A stretch of DNA of 17,182 nucleotides from Deltaproteobacteria bacterium (GTDB taxonomy: Bacteria; Desulfobacterota; Desulfobaccia; Desulfobaccales; 0-14-0-80-60-11), in NCBI GenBank assembly GCA_016874945.1, contig VGSO01000016.1:1-17182 (forward strand), read 5' to 3'. Of the stretch, positions 1 through 6,883 are shown in pieces (the first letter of the stretch is position 1; every line of letters starts with the position of its first letter). Under the pieces are notes generated by a model. It was not told the origin of the DNA, ran no database searches, and saw nothing but the letters and a program-made list of their open reading frames with translations. The position numbers were made by a program, and so were the translations under genes.

Positions 1-99
1 CGTGTCAAAGAGCAAATTAGCGGACTGGGAACCGCGATCATCGATTTTTTGATCCCGGATGCCGATTACAACCCAGTCGAGTTGAAAATGGCTGCCTGA
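1..99 (+). CDS. 3' end of an unidentified gene (partial)
   Basis: Frame 1 is open from the first base and ends in TGA at 97-99, giving 32 residues that finish VELKMAA. The reading starts outside the window, so neither length nor start can be judged. I do not recognise the family; the tail is not diagnostic. A possible link to a transposase is only a guess prompted by the transposase at the other edge of the window. The stop is followed within 20 bp by a heptameric repeat array and then by tRNA-Val on the opposite strand. Confidence 0.45.
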   Translation, partial: RVKEQISGLGTAIIDFLIPDADYNPVELKMAA

Positions 100-118
100 A
101 CTTTTTACTAGTTCATCA

Positions 119-139
119 ACTTTGAACCTTGAACCAAAA
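119..139. repeat. heptameric tandem array (3 units)
   Basis: Three 7-bp units in phase (ACTTTGA, ACCTTGA, ACCAAAA) lie between the end of the first gene and tRNA-Val. The units share an AC start and A-rich end with the other heptameric arrays in the window. Confidence 0.5.
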
Positions 140-142
140 AAT

Positions 143-217
143 TGGTAGGCGGAACAGGACTTGAACCTGTGACCCCCGGCTTGTAAGGCCGATGCTCTCC
201 CACTGAGCTATCCGCCC
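143..217 (-). tRNA. tRNA-Val (anticodon UAC)
   Basis: On the minus strand a full cloverleaf can be drawn. The acceptor stem GGGCGGA pairs with TCCGCCT (G-U at 1-72), the D stem is GCTC/GAGC, and the anticodon stem TCGGC/GCCGG closes the loop CTTACAA with anticodon TAC. The T arm is ACAGG-TTCAAGT-CCTGT. The discriminator is A and the 3' CCA is encoded (143-145). Anticodon UAC reads GUA and other valine codons. The gene lies downstream of lon on the same strand. Confidence 0.97.
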
Positions 218-223
218 GCACCG

Positions 224-255
224 GTTATAGTCGCAAATGGCGGGCCGGGTGTCAA
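224..255 (-). promoter_or_regulatory. possible tRNA-Val promoter with a long spacer
   Basis: On the minus strand a perfect TTGACA (250-255) and a TATAAC (224-229) precede tRNA-Val. The -10 hexamer ends only 6 nt before the mature 5' end. The spacer is 20 nt, longer than the usual 16-18, so the promoter may be weak, activator-dependent or a chance match. Read-through from lon is the alternative. Confidence 0.35.
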
Positions 256-263
256 GGGGATTT

Positions 264-357
264 CAGTTGTCAGTGGCCAGTTCCCAGTTGCCAGTTATTA
301 ATTATCAGTGCCATAAAATTTTTGGGTTAACTGGCAACTGACCACGGGCCACTGTCT
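264..357. repeat. heptameric repeat folded into an 84-bp imperfect hairpin at the lon 3' end
   Basis: Bases 264-298 read as five consecutive 7-mers of the form CAGTNNN, and 330-357 as four of the form ACNGNNN. The two sides are inverted: 271-297 pairs with 328-354 at 21 of 27 positions, including a perfect 13-bp block (285-297 with 328-340) and a perfect 8-bp block (271-278 with 347-354). The right arm abuts the lon stop codon (357-359). On the lon strand no T-run follows, so it is not a classical intrinsic terminator, but it could stabilise or end the lon transcript. Confidence 0.6.
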
Positions 358-2801
358 TAATGCGCCTGAATTTCCGGGCCCGGGGCCGGAATATAGGCCG
401 GCTCCGGGGCCACCGGCGGCAAGACCGGTTTAAACAGGCTTTCCGGGTCGTCCAGGACCAGGGCTTGCTTCAGCACGTCGTCGGCGTGATCCACCAGCAC
501 CAACTCCACGGCTTTTAGGATGCGGGCCGGGATCTCTTTGATGTCTTTTTCGTTGTCCTGGGGAATAAGCACCGTCTTGATCTGGTGGCGGTGGGCCGCG
601 ATGATCTTTTCTTTCAGACCGCCGATGGGCAACACCCGGCCGCGTAAGGTGATCTCCCCGGTCATGGCCACGTCCCGTTTCACCGGAAGCTTGAGCAGGG
701 CCGAGACGATACTGGTGGCGATGGTGATGCCCGCGGAAGGTCCGTCCTTGGGGATGGCCCCTTCGGGCACGTGGACGTGGAGGTCGATCTTGCGGTAGAA
801 GTCCTCGGGCAGCCCCAGGCTTTGGGCCTTGGAACGCACGTAACTCAAGGCGGCGTGGGCCGATTCCTGCATCACTTCGCCCAGTTTGCCGGTGATGAGG
901 AGTTTTCCCCGCCCAGGAAGGACCACCACTTCCGTCTGGAGGAGTTCGCCTCCGAATTCGGTCCAGGCCAGCCCGGTAGAGAGCCCCACTTCGTCTTTCT
1001 CCTCGGTGCGGCCGAACCGGAACTTGGGGACCCCCAGGTACTTGGGAATGGCCTGGCTGTTGACCTTGACATTGTGGTCCGTGCCTTTTTCCGCCACTTC
1101 CCGGGCTACCTTGCGGCAGACGGAGGCGAGTTCCCGCTCCAGGTTCCGCACCCCCGCCTCCCGGGTGTACTGCCGGATGATGGTGTAGATGGCGTTTTCC
1201 GAGAAGGTGACGTTTTCCCCGGTCAAGCCGTTGGCCTTGAGCTGTTTGGGGATGAGGAACTGTTCGGCAATGTGGAGTTTCTCTACCTCGGTGTAGCCGG
1301 GAAGCCGGATGATCTCCATACGATCCTGGAGCGGCGCCGGGATGCCGTACAGGTTGTTGGCCGTGGTGATGAACATCACTTCGGACAGGTCATAGTCCAG
1401 ATCAAGGTAGTGGTCGTTAAATGAAAAGTTCTGTTCCGGGTCCAGGACCTCCAGAAGCGCCGCGGAGGGGTCGCCCCGGAAATCCATGCTCATCTTGTCC
1501 ACTTCATCCAGGCAAAAAACCGGGTTGTTGCTCTTGGCCTTCTTCAGGGACTGGATGATTTTGCCCGGCATGGCCCCGATGTAAGTGCGCCGGTGGCCGC
1601 GGATTTCCGCTTCATCCCGCACCCCGCCCAAAGACAGGCGCACGAAGTTGCGGCCCAAGGCCCGGGCCACGGACTTGGCCAGGGAGGTCTTGCCCACCCC
1701 CGGGGGGCCCACCAGGCAGAGGATGGGGCCTTTGATCTTTTTGACCAGGCTCTGGACCGCCAGGTGCTCCAGGATGCGCTCCTTGGGCTTCTCCAGGCCG
1801 TAGTGGTCTTCTTCGAGGATGCGTTCCGCTTCGGTGATGTCGTAACGGTCCCGGGTCTTGTCATGCCAGGGGAGAGACAGGATCCAGTCGATGTAATTGC
1901 GCACCACCGTGGCTTCCGCGCTCATGGGACTCATGAGCTTGAGTTTCTTCAGCTCATGCTTCACCTTAGCGGTGGCTTCCACCGGCATCTTCTTTTTGCG
2001 GATGCGCCTTTCCAGGTCCTGGATCTCCCCTTTCATGTCCTCCTTTTCGCCCATTTCCTTCTGGATGGCCCGCATCTGTTCGTTCAGGTAGTACTCTCGC
2101 TGGGTCTTTTCCATCTGTTTCTTGACCCGGTTCTTAATGCGGGTTTCGATCTGGAGGATTTCGTTTTCCCGGTTGAGCACTCCCAGGACCTTTTCCAGGC
2201 GGCGGAGGGCGTCCAGGCTTTCCAGGAGCCCCTGCTTTTCATCCGTCTTGATGGCCAGGTGACCGGAGATGATGTCTGCCAAACGCCCCGGGTCGTCGAT
2301 GCCGGTAAGGGCCTGAAGGGACTCCTGGGGCACCTTCTTGTTCAACTTGGCGTAAGTTTCAAACGCGCTCACCGCGGCCCGGCGCAGGGCTTCCGTCTCC
2401 GAGGAGTATTCCCAGGTTTCCGGAAGTTCTTCGGCTTCCACCTGGTAGAAATTGGCATTGGGCAGATACTGTCGGATCTGGGCCCGAGCTTTGCCCTCCA
2501 CCAGAACCTTCACGGTGCCGTCAGGCAATCGCAGGAGCTGGAGAATGGAGGCCAGGGTTCCCACCTTGCGGATTTCCGCTTCCCGGGGTTCATCTTTACG
2601 GGGGTCCTTCTGGGCACAGAGAAGGATGTACTTATCTTGGCCCATGGAATATTCCAGGGCGTTGATGGAACGTTCCCGGCCGATGAACAGGGGCACCACC
2701 ATATGGGGAAAGATGACGATGTCCCTGAGAGGCAGCATGGGCACGATCAGCAGGTTCTTTTTGTCCCCTTCGCCTCTGGTGCGGTTAAGTCGGAAGATCA
2801 T
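357..2801 (-). CDS. lon: ATP-dependent protease Lon (LonA type)
   Basis: Cytoplasmic AAA+ serine protease degrading misfolded and short-lived regulatory proteins. The 814-residue length is normal for bacterial LonA. Visible in order: N-terminal substrate-binding domain opening with LPLRDIVIFPHMVVPLFIG (about residues 23-41), a charged coiled-coil region (about 200-260), Walker A GPPGVGKT at 365-372, Walker B FCLDEVDK around 429-436, and the C-terminal protease domain with PKDGPSAG (catalytic Ser689) and PIGGLKEK (catalytic Lys732). These two residues are 43 apart, as in E. coli Lon. The start ATG overlaps the clpX stop as ATGA, and a GGGGAGGG tract lies just upstream, so translation is probably coupled to clpX. 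It is the last gene of the tig-clpP-clpX-lon block. Confidence 0.97.
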   Translation of the reverse strand: MIFRLNRTRGEGDKKNLLIVPMLPLRDIVIFPHMVVPLFIGRERSINALEYSMGQDKYILLCAQKDPRKDEPREAEIRKVGTLASILQLLRLPDGTVKVLVEGKARAQIRQYLPNANFYQVEAEELPETWEYSSETEALRRAAVSAFETYAKLNKKVPQESLQALTGIDDPGRLADIISGHLAIKTDEKQGLLESLDALRRLEKVLGVLNRENEILQIETRIKNRVKKQMEKTQREYYLNEQMRAIQKEMGEKEDMKGEIQDLERRIRKKKMPVEATAKVKHELKKLKLMSPMSAEATVVRNYIDWILSLPWHDKTRDRYDITEAERILEEDHYGLEKPKERILEHLAVQSLVKKIKGPILCLVGPPGVGKTSLAKSVARALGRNFVRLSLGGVRDEAEIRGHRRTYIGAMPGKIIQSLKKAKSNNPVFCLDEVDKMSMDFRGDPSAALLEVLDPEQNFSFNDHYLDLDYDLSEVMFITTANNLYGIPAPLQDRMEIIRLPGYTEVEKLHIAEQFLIPKQLKANGLTGENVTFSENAIYTIIRQYTREAGVRNLERELASVCRKVAREVAEKGTDHNVKVNSQAIPKYLGVPKFRFGRTEEKDEVGLSTGLAWTEFGGELLQTEVVVLPGRGKLLITGKLGEVMQESAHAALSYVRSKAQSLGLPEDFYRKIDLHVHVPEGAIPKDGPSAGITIATSIVSALLKLPVKRDVAMTGEITLRGRVLPIGGLKEKIIAAHRHQIKTVLIPQDNEKDIKEIPARILKAVELVLVDHADDVLKQALVLDDPESLFKPVLPPVAPEPAYIPAPGPEIQAH

Positions 2802-4081
2802 TGTTGCGCCGCCCTCCCCGGTTTATCCCAGGTCATGCTTTCGGGAGTCCGGTATTTAAAAATCGGTGCCGCGTGATGGAGAATGAAGTCATCGCTGATC
2901 AGACATTCGGAGATATCCTTCTTGGACGGCAGGTCGTACATCAGATCCAACATGGCCCGCTCCAGGATGGCCCTGAGACCCCGGGCTCCGGACTTGCGCT
3001 TCAAAGCTTCTTGGGCCACGGCCACCAGGGCCTCATGGGTGAACTTGAGACTTACCGCGTCCATTTCCAGGAGCTTCTGATACTGCTTTACCAGGGCGTT
3101 TTTGGGCTCGGTGAGAATGCGCACCAGGGCTTCTTCGTCCAGCTCGTTCAAGGTGGCGATTACCGGCAGCCGGCCCACAAACTCGGGGATGAGGCCGAAC
3201 TTGAGCAGGTCCTGGGGGTGCACCTGAATCAGGATCTCTCCCAGGGGCCGGTGGACCTTGCTCCGGATGTCGGCCCCGAAACCCATGGACTTTTTGCCGA
3301 TGCGATTGCCGATGAGGTCCTCCAGGCCGTTGAAGGCCCCGCCGCAGATGAACAGGATGTTGGTGGTGTCCACCTTGATGAATTCCTGCTGGGGATGTTT
3401 GCGGCCGCCCTTGGGAGGCACTGAAGCCATGGTGCCTTCGATGATCTTGAGCAGGGCCTGCTGCACCCCTTCCCCGGAGACGTCCCGGGTGATGGAGGGG
3501 CTGTCGGACTTCCGGGCGATCTTGTCCACTTCGTCAATATAGACGATGCCCCGGGAGGCCCTTTCCACGTCGTAATCCGCCACCTGTAGGAGGTTGAGGA
3601 TGATGTTCTCCACGTCTTCGCCCACGTAACCGGCTTCGGTCAAAGTGGTGGCGTCGGCGATGGTGAAGGGCACATTGAGGATCTTGGCCAGGGTTTGGGC
3701 CAGCAGGGTTTTGCCTGAACCGGTGGGGCCGATGAGCAAGATATTGCTCTTCTGGAGCTCCACCCCATCCATGTCCACCTTGGCGTTGATGCGTTTGTAG
3801 TGGTTGTACACCGCCACCGACAGGATCTTTTTGGCCCGTTCCTGGCCGATGACGTATTCGTCGATCTGCTTTTTGATGGCCGCCGGCTCCGGTATGGCCA
3901 GGCGGGAGTGCTTGGAGTCCTCCTTCTCGTACTCTTCGGCGATGATATCGTTGCACAGCTCGATGCACTCGTCGCAGATATAGACGCCAGGGCCGGCGAT
4001 GAGCTTTTTCACCTCGCTCTGGCTTTTGCCGCAAAAGGAACACAACAAATCGGCACTCTTATCGGCACCGCGTTTACTCAT
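2798..4081 (-). CDS. clpX: ATP-dependent Clp protease ATP-binding subunit ClpX
   Basis: AAA+ unfoldase that recognises tagged substrates and feeds them to ClpP. With the start at 4081 the protein has 427 residues. Visible: a C4 zinc-binding domain (Cys14, Cys17, Cys36, Cys39), Walker A GPTGSGKT at 118-125, pore loop GYVG at 151-154, Walker B VYIDEVDK at 180-187, an RKH loop (GGRKHPQQEF) and a sensor-2 GARGLR. I chose 4081 because MSKRGADK aligns with usual ClpX N-termini and GGGGAGG sits 9 nt upstream. Longer in-frame starts (TTG 4114, ATG 4111) fall inside a strong hairpin and add non-homologous residues. The TGA stop overlaps the lon ATG by 4 bp. Confidence 0.97.
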   Translation of the reverse strand: MSKRGADKSADLLCSFCGKSQSEVKKLIAGPGVYICDECIELCNDIIAEEYEKEDSKHSRLAIPEPAAIKKQIDEYVIGQERAKKILSVAVYNHYKRINAKVDMDGVELQKSNILLIGPTGSGKTLLAQTLAKILNVPFTIADATTLTEAGYVGEDVENIILNLLQVADYDVERASRGIVYIDEVDKIARKSDSPSITRDVSGEGVQQALLKIIEGTMASVPPKGGRKHPQQEFIKVDTTNILFICGGAFNGLEDLIGNRIGKKSMGFGADIRSKVHRPLGEILIQVHPQDLLKFGLIPEFVGRLPVIATLNELDEEALVRILTEPKNALVKQYQKLLEMDAVSLKFTHEALVAVAQEALKRKSGARGLRAILERAMLDLMYDLPSKKDISECLISDDFILHHAAPIFKYRTPESMTWDKPGRAAQQ

Positions 4082-4132
4082 GGGGTATATCCTCCCCAAA
4101 CCCGGGGGCATCAAGGCCCCTTCCGGGTTTGG
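4082..4132 (-). promoter_or_regulatory. hairpin leader next to the clpX ribosome binding site
   Basis: On the minus strand CCAAACCCGG (4132-4123) pairs perfectly with CCGGGTTTGG (4105-4096), with a smaller GGGC/GCCC stem in its loop. The 3' arm runs straight into the GGGGAGG ribosome binding site. An alternative 4-bp stem GGGG/CCCC (4097-4094 with 4085-4082) would close the Shine-Dalgarno bases AGGA in its loop and is mutually exclusive with the outermost pairs of the long stem. This geometry suits translational control of clpX, but no function is proven. Confidence 0.5.
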
Positions 4133-4168
4133 ATTTCGCTCTCATCTTGGGCCGCGTCGGGCTTATTT

Positions 4169-4199
4169 ATAATATCGTCACCCCGCGGCATTAGTTCAA
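4169..4199 (-). promoter_or_regulatory. possible internal clpX promoter
   Basis: On the minus strand TTGAAC (4194-4199) and TATTAT (4169-4174) are separated by 19 nt in an AT-rich patch. Initiation would be near 4162, giving clpX a leader of about 80 nt that contains the hairpin at 4096-4132. The spacer is long, so confidence is low. I saw no sigma32-type CCCCAT -10. Confidence 0.35.
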
Positions 4200-4262
4200 G
4201 TCTTACACAGTCTGGCGAAGAAGCGAAGATTTTCTTATTTTGATATATCTGCACCCTTTTCT

Positions 4263-4323
4263 GTCATTCTGCGTTTGCAAGGAACCTGGCTATTCTTCGG
4301 TCACCTTCCTCCCTCAGGATGAC
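4263..4323. repeat. dispersed palindromic element with GTCATYCTG ends
   Basis: GTCATTCTG (4263-4271) and CAGGATGAC (4315-4323) are inverted with one mismatch and bound a 61-bp unit containing ATTCTTCGG. A further half-site GTCATCCTG occurs at 4374-4382, overlapping the clpP stop codon. Related units lie at 6369-6431 and 11553-11590. They resemble non-coding MITE/REP-type repeats. The region 4133-4374 holds no gene. Confidence 0.6.
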
Positions 4324-4374
4324 GAACTGGGCGACTCTTACAGGGTCTCCTTCACAAGGTCTCGTTAAAAAATG

Positions 4375-4980
4375 TCATCCTGCAGCCGGCCGGCTCACCT
4401 CCCGGCGGGTGATGACGTCGTCCACCAGGCCGTATTCCTTGGCCTGCAGGCCGGACATATAAAAATCCCGTTCCGTGTCCCGGGAAATGCGTTCCAGGGC
4501 CTGGCCGGTGTGGTCGGCCATAATCTGGTTCAACTCCTCCCGCAGGCGGAGAATCTCCCGGGCCTGGATGTCCACGTCGGTGGCCTGCCCGGCAAAGCTC
4601 CCCATGGGCTGGTGAATCAAAATCCGGGCGTGGGGCAGGGTAAAGCGCTTGCCCTGTTCCCCCGCCGCCAACAGCAGGGCCGCCATGGACGCGGCCTGGC
4701 CCATGCACAGGGTGGCCACCGGCGACTTGATGTACTGCATGGTGTCGTAAATGGCCATGCCCGCGGTCACCAGACCTCCCGGGGAATTGATGTAAAAGTT
4801 GATCTCCTTGTCCGGGTCTTCCGCTTCCAAAAAGAGCAACTGGGCAATGACCACGTTGGCCACGTCGTCGGTGATAACCGTGCCCAGAAAGATAATCCGG
4901 TCTCTCAGAAGCCGGGAATAGATGTCGTAAGCCCGTTCTCCCCGGCTGCTCTGCTCCACTACTATGGGTATCAATTGCAT
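4375..4980 (-). CDS. clpP: ATP-dependent Clp protease proteolytic subunit ClpP
   Basis: Serine peptidase forming the tetradecameric chamber that works with ClpX. It has 201 residues with no propeptide: the sequence starts LIPIVVEQSSRGERAYDIYS, as in mature ClpP. The catalytic triad is visible as Ser98 (GQAASMA), His123 (LIHQP) and Asp172 (DTERDFYM), and the glycine-rich INSPGG loop is present. Its ATG is 3 bp after the tig stop, and a GGAG within the end of tig is the only ribosome-binding candidate, so it is probably translationally coupled to tig. The stop TGA (4377-4375) lies within a GTCATCCTG repeat half-site, so the last residues (PAAG) and stop may come from the repeat. Confidence 0.97.
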   Translation of the reverse strand: MQLIPIVVEQSSRGERAYDIYSRLLRDRIIFLGTVITDDVANVVIAQLLFLEAEDPDKEINFYINSPGGLVTAGMAIYDTMQYIKSPVATLCMGQAASMAALLLAAGEQGKRFTLPHARILIHQPMGSFAGQATDVDIQAREILRLREELNQIMADHTGQALERISRDTERDFYMSGLQAKEYGLVDDVITRREVSRPAAG

Positions 4981-4983
4981 TTT

Positions 4984-6309
4984 TTATGCCTGCTCCTGCG
5001 AGGCTGGGGGCTCCGGCGCCTGGATGTCGGCCTTCTCCACCAGCAGCTTCAAGGTCTTTTCATCTTTGAGCTGCCGCCGGAGGATCTCCAGGAGATCGTT
5101 TTCCTGGTAGAACTGTCTGACCTGGGCCACCTCCCGGCCGCTCCGGGCCGCGATGCGCTCCAGGCCGGCCTCCAATTCGGCGTCGTCCACCGTGACGTTC
5201 TCTTGGGTGCCAATACGCTCCAGGATGAGCTTGGACCGGGCCCGGCGTTCCGCCGAAGGCTTGACCGCCTCCAGCATCCGGTTCTGATCCAGACCGGCCA
5301 CGTTGATCCCCTGTTCCTGGAGGCTCTGCCACTGATCCCGCACGATGTTTTCCTGCTCCTGACGGATTAAGGCGTCCGGCAGTTCAAAGGGGGTTTGGGC
5401 TATGAGCCGCTCCAGGGCCTGGGTTTCCAGCTTCGCCTTTCTGGCCTGCTCCTTTTCTTTAATAATATCCTCTTGCACCGCAGACCGCAAGTCGGCCGGG
5501 GTTTGAAAGTTCCCTCCCAGGGCCTGGGCGAAGGCGTCGTCCAGGTCAGGCACGATCTTCTCTTTCATCTCATGAATTTTAACGTGAAAATCCAAGACCT
5601 TCCCGGCCAACAGGGGGTTGGCGAAATCCGGGGCGAAGCTCACGGTGAAGTTGGCCTCGCTACCCGGGGACAGCCCGATGAGGTGGCGTTCGAACTCCTG
5701 ATGGAAGCGTCCGGAGCCCACCTGGAGATATTTGTTCTCTTCTTTGGCCTCAGGCAGCGCCTTGCCGGCAAAGTAGCCCTGATAGTCCAGAACTACGAAG
5801 TCGCCTTCCCGGATTTCCCGGGGTTCCTCCGGGGGCCGCAGCACCGCGTTCATCTGGCGGATTTCTTCCAAGCGGGCATTGACTTCGGCTTCTGAGACCT
5901 CCACCGGCTCCGCTTCCAGGGTCAGCCCCAGGTAGTTCTCCACGGTGAACTCCGGAAGCATTTCCAGTTCCACGTTAAAGGAGTAATCCTGTCCTCCGAA
6001 CACCTGGGGCGCGGGTTCGGGCCAGTTGACCCCCACCGGCTCCAGGGCCTTTTCCTTCAGGGCCTCTCCCAGGGAGCGACGCACCAGGTTGTCCACCACT
6101 TCGCGCTCCACCTGGCTGCGGTAATACATCTCCAACACCGACCGGGGCACTTTTCCGGGGCGGAATCCTTTGACCTTGACCTTTTTCCCCATGGACCGGT
6201 AAACCTTGTCAATCTCCTGGTCCACTTCGGCGGCGGGAATTTCAACCTTCAGTTTGCGTTTAATGGGACTGATATCTTCAACTTCTACTTTTAGGGAGTG
6301 TTCTGCCAT
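4984..6309 (-). CDS. tig: trigger factor, ribosome-associated peptidyl-prolyl isomerase
   Basis: Ribosome-bound chaperone that shields nascent chains and has FKBP-type isomerase activity. Visible: N-terminal ribosome-binding domain with the signature GFRPGKVP (about residue 50), central FKBP domain (roughly 155-245, with FVVLDYQGYF and VGSGRFHQEFERHLIGL), and the long helical C-terminal chaperone arms. Three consecutive ATGs occur at 6315, 6312 and 6309. I chose 6309 (441 aa, MAEHSLKVEVED) because AGAGAG then has a 6-nt spacing, whereas it directly touches the first ATG. It heads the protein-coding part of the block, about 200 bp downstream of tRNA-Leu, and may be cotranscribed with it. Confidence 0.95.
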   Translation of the reverse strand: MAEHSLKVEVEDISPIKRKLKVEIPAAEVDQEIDKVYRSMGKKVKVKGFRPGKVPRSVLEMYYRSQVEREVVDNLVRRSLGEALKEKALEPVGVNWPEPAPQVFGGQDYSFNVELEMLPEFTVENYLGLTLEAEPVEVSEAEVNARLEEIRQMNAVLRPPEEPREIREGDFVVLDYQGYFAGKALPEAKEENKYLQVGSGRFHQEFERHLIGLSPGSEANFTVSFAPDFANPLLAGKVLDFHVKIHEMKEKIVPDLDDAFAQALGGNFQTPADLRSAVQEDIIKEKEQARKAKLETQALERLIAQTPFELPDALIRQEQENIVRDQWQSLQEQGINVAGLDQNRMLEAVKPSAERRARSKLILERIGTQENVTVDDAELEAGLERIAARSGREVAQVRQFYQENDLLEILRRQLKDEKTLKLLVEKADIQAPEPPASQEQA

Positions 6310-6368
6310 CATCATCTCTCTTTTGCAGTTATTCGGGGAAACTATGGCAAAGGGCCGTTTTCCTTTTT

Positions 6369-6431
6369 GTCATCCTGAGCCGCCGGCGAAGGGTGTTTGG
6401 TTTTCCAACGCCTCTGGCGGCTCGGAATGGC
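6369..6431. repeat. dispersed palindromic element, second copy
   Basis: GTCATCCTGAGCCGCC (6369-6384) pairs with GGCGGCTCGGAATGGC (6416-6431) with 3 mismatches in 16. This is the same end motif as the element between clpP and clpX. It lies in the tRNA-Leu to tig spacer and would form a stable hairpin in the transcript. Confidence 0.65.
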
Positions 6432-6475
6432 AAAGAGATGGACTTTGCCGCAGCATTTTTCCGCGTCGGATGCTG

Positions 6476-6504
6476 ACCCTCCTTCCGGTCCCCCCCAGGA
6501 GGGT
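6476..6504 (-). other. 8-bp stem-loop directly after tRNA-Leu
   Basis: ACCCTCCT (6476-6483) and AGGAGGGT (6497-6504) form a perfect 8-bp stem with a 13-nt C/G-rich loop, starting 1 nt beyond the tRNA discriminator base. No T-run follows in the tRNA direction, so it is more likely a processing or attenuation structure than an intrinsic terminator. Confidence 0.4.
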
Positions 6505-6505
6505 G

Positions 6506-6587
6506 TGCGAGAGGGGGGACTCGAACCCCCACGGGATTCCCGCCGGAGCCTAAGTCCGGTGCGTCTGCCAAATTCCGCCACTCTCGC
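6506..6587 (-). tRNA. tRNA-Leu (anticodon UAG)
   Basis: Class II tRNA on the minus strand. The acceptor stem GCGAGAG pairs with CTCTCGC, and the anticodon stem CCGGA/TCCGG closes the loop CTTAGGC with anticodon TAG. A long variable arm (CGGGAATCCCG) and the T arm GGGGG-TTCGAGT-CCCCC follow. The discriminator is A at 6506. The 3' CCA is not encoded (the genome continues CAC), unlike tRNA-Val in this window, so CCA addition enzyme is needed. Confidence 0.97.
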
Positions 6588-6600
6588 CTAGATGATATAA

Positions 6601-6629
6601 AATTTATTAGTTTTTCTTCCCCAAGTCAA
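6601..6629 (-). promoter_or_regulatory. sigma70-type promoter of the tRNA-Leu / tig block
   Basis: On the minus strand TTGACT (6624-6629), a 17-nt spacer and TAAATT (6601-6606) end 13 nt before the mature tRNA-Leu 5' end. Spacing and distance are what a stable-RNA promoter needs. An overlapping TATATC further down could be an alternative -10. Confidence 0.6.
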
Positions 6630-6657
6630 GGAGTTACAGTGGGGGGGAATTGTCCCA

Positions 6658-6686
6658 TTGTTTGCCGATGGGATTTTTGATATTAA
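6658..6686 (+). promoter_or_regulatory. weak promoter candidate for the M18 aminopeptidase
   Basis: TTGTTT, a 17-nt spacer and TATTAA lie about 200 bp upstream of the aminopeptidase start. Both hexamers are poor matches, and a transcript from here would have to run through the palindrome at 6726-6837. The rest of the 6630-6883 spacer shows no gene. Confidence 0.25.
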
Positions 6687-6725
6687 ATTAAAGCTATGGT
6701 GAAGGGGACCAGGCCAATAGAATGA

Positions 6726-6837
6726 TTCACCACCAAGACACTAAGACACCAAGATTCACCAAGGAATTTATTTATGGGCGTCCTGGTCCAGGACGCCCAT
6801 AAATAATCTTTGTGGCCCTTAGTGTCTTGGTGGTGAA
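6726..6837. repeat. nested inverted repeat (20-bp outer, 19-bp inner arms)
   Basis: The outer arms 6726-6745 and 6818-6837 are perfectly complementary over 20 bp (TTCACCACCAAGACACTAAG). The inner arms 6768-6786 and 6788-6806 are perfectly complementary over 19 bp around a single T at 6787. The left shoulder contains the degenerate direct repeat ACCAAGACAC / ACACCAAG. The element sits 46 bp upstream of the aminopeptidase ATG and would form a cruciform or long hairpin. A related CACTAAGAACACGAAG block occurs inside 9194-9402. Confidence 0.8.
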
Positions 6838-6883
6838 ATATTTATACGTTTGCTTTCCTTCTAAATAAGAACGGAGGACCCTT

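Noticed and set aside
771..2876. Long plus-strand open frames opposite lon (217 and 427 codons)
   Set aside because: They mirror the reading frame of a clearly conserved lon gene, have no ribosome binding sites and no recognisable protein pattern; GC-rich antisense frames stay open by chance.
6329..6581. 80-codon frames across tRNA-Leu and its downstream spacer
   Set aside because: They overlap an unambiguous tRNA and a dispersed palindrome, so their coding appearance is incidental.
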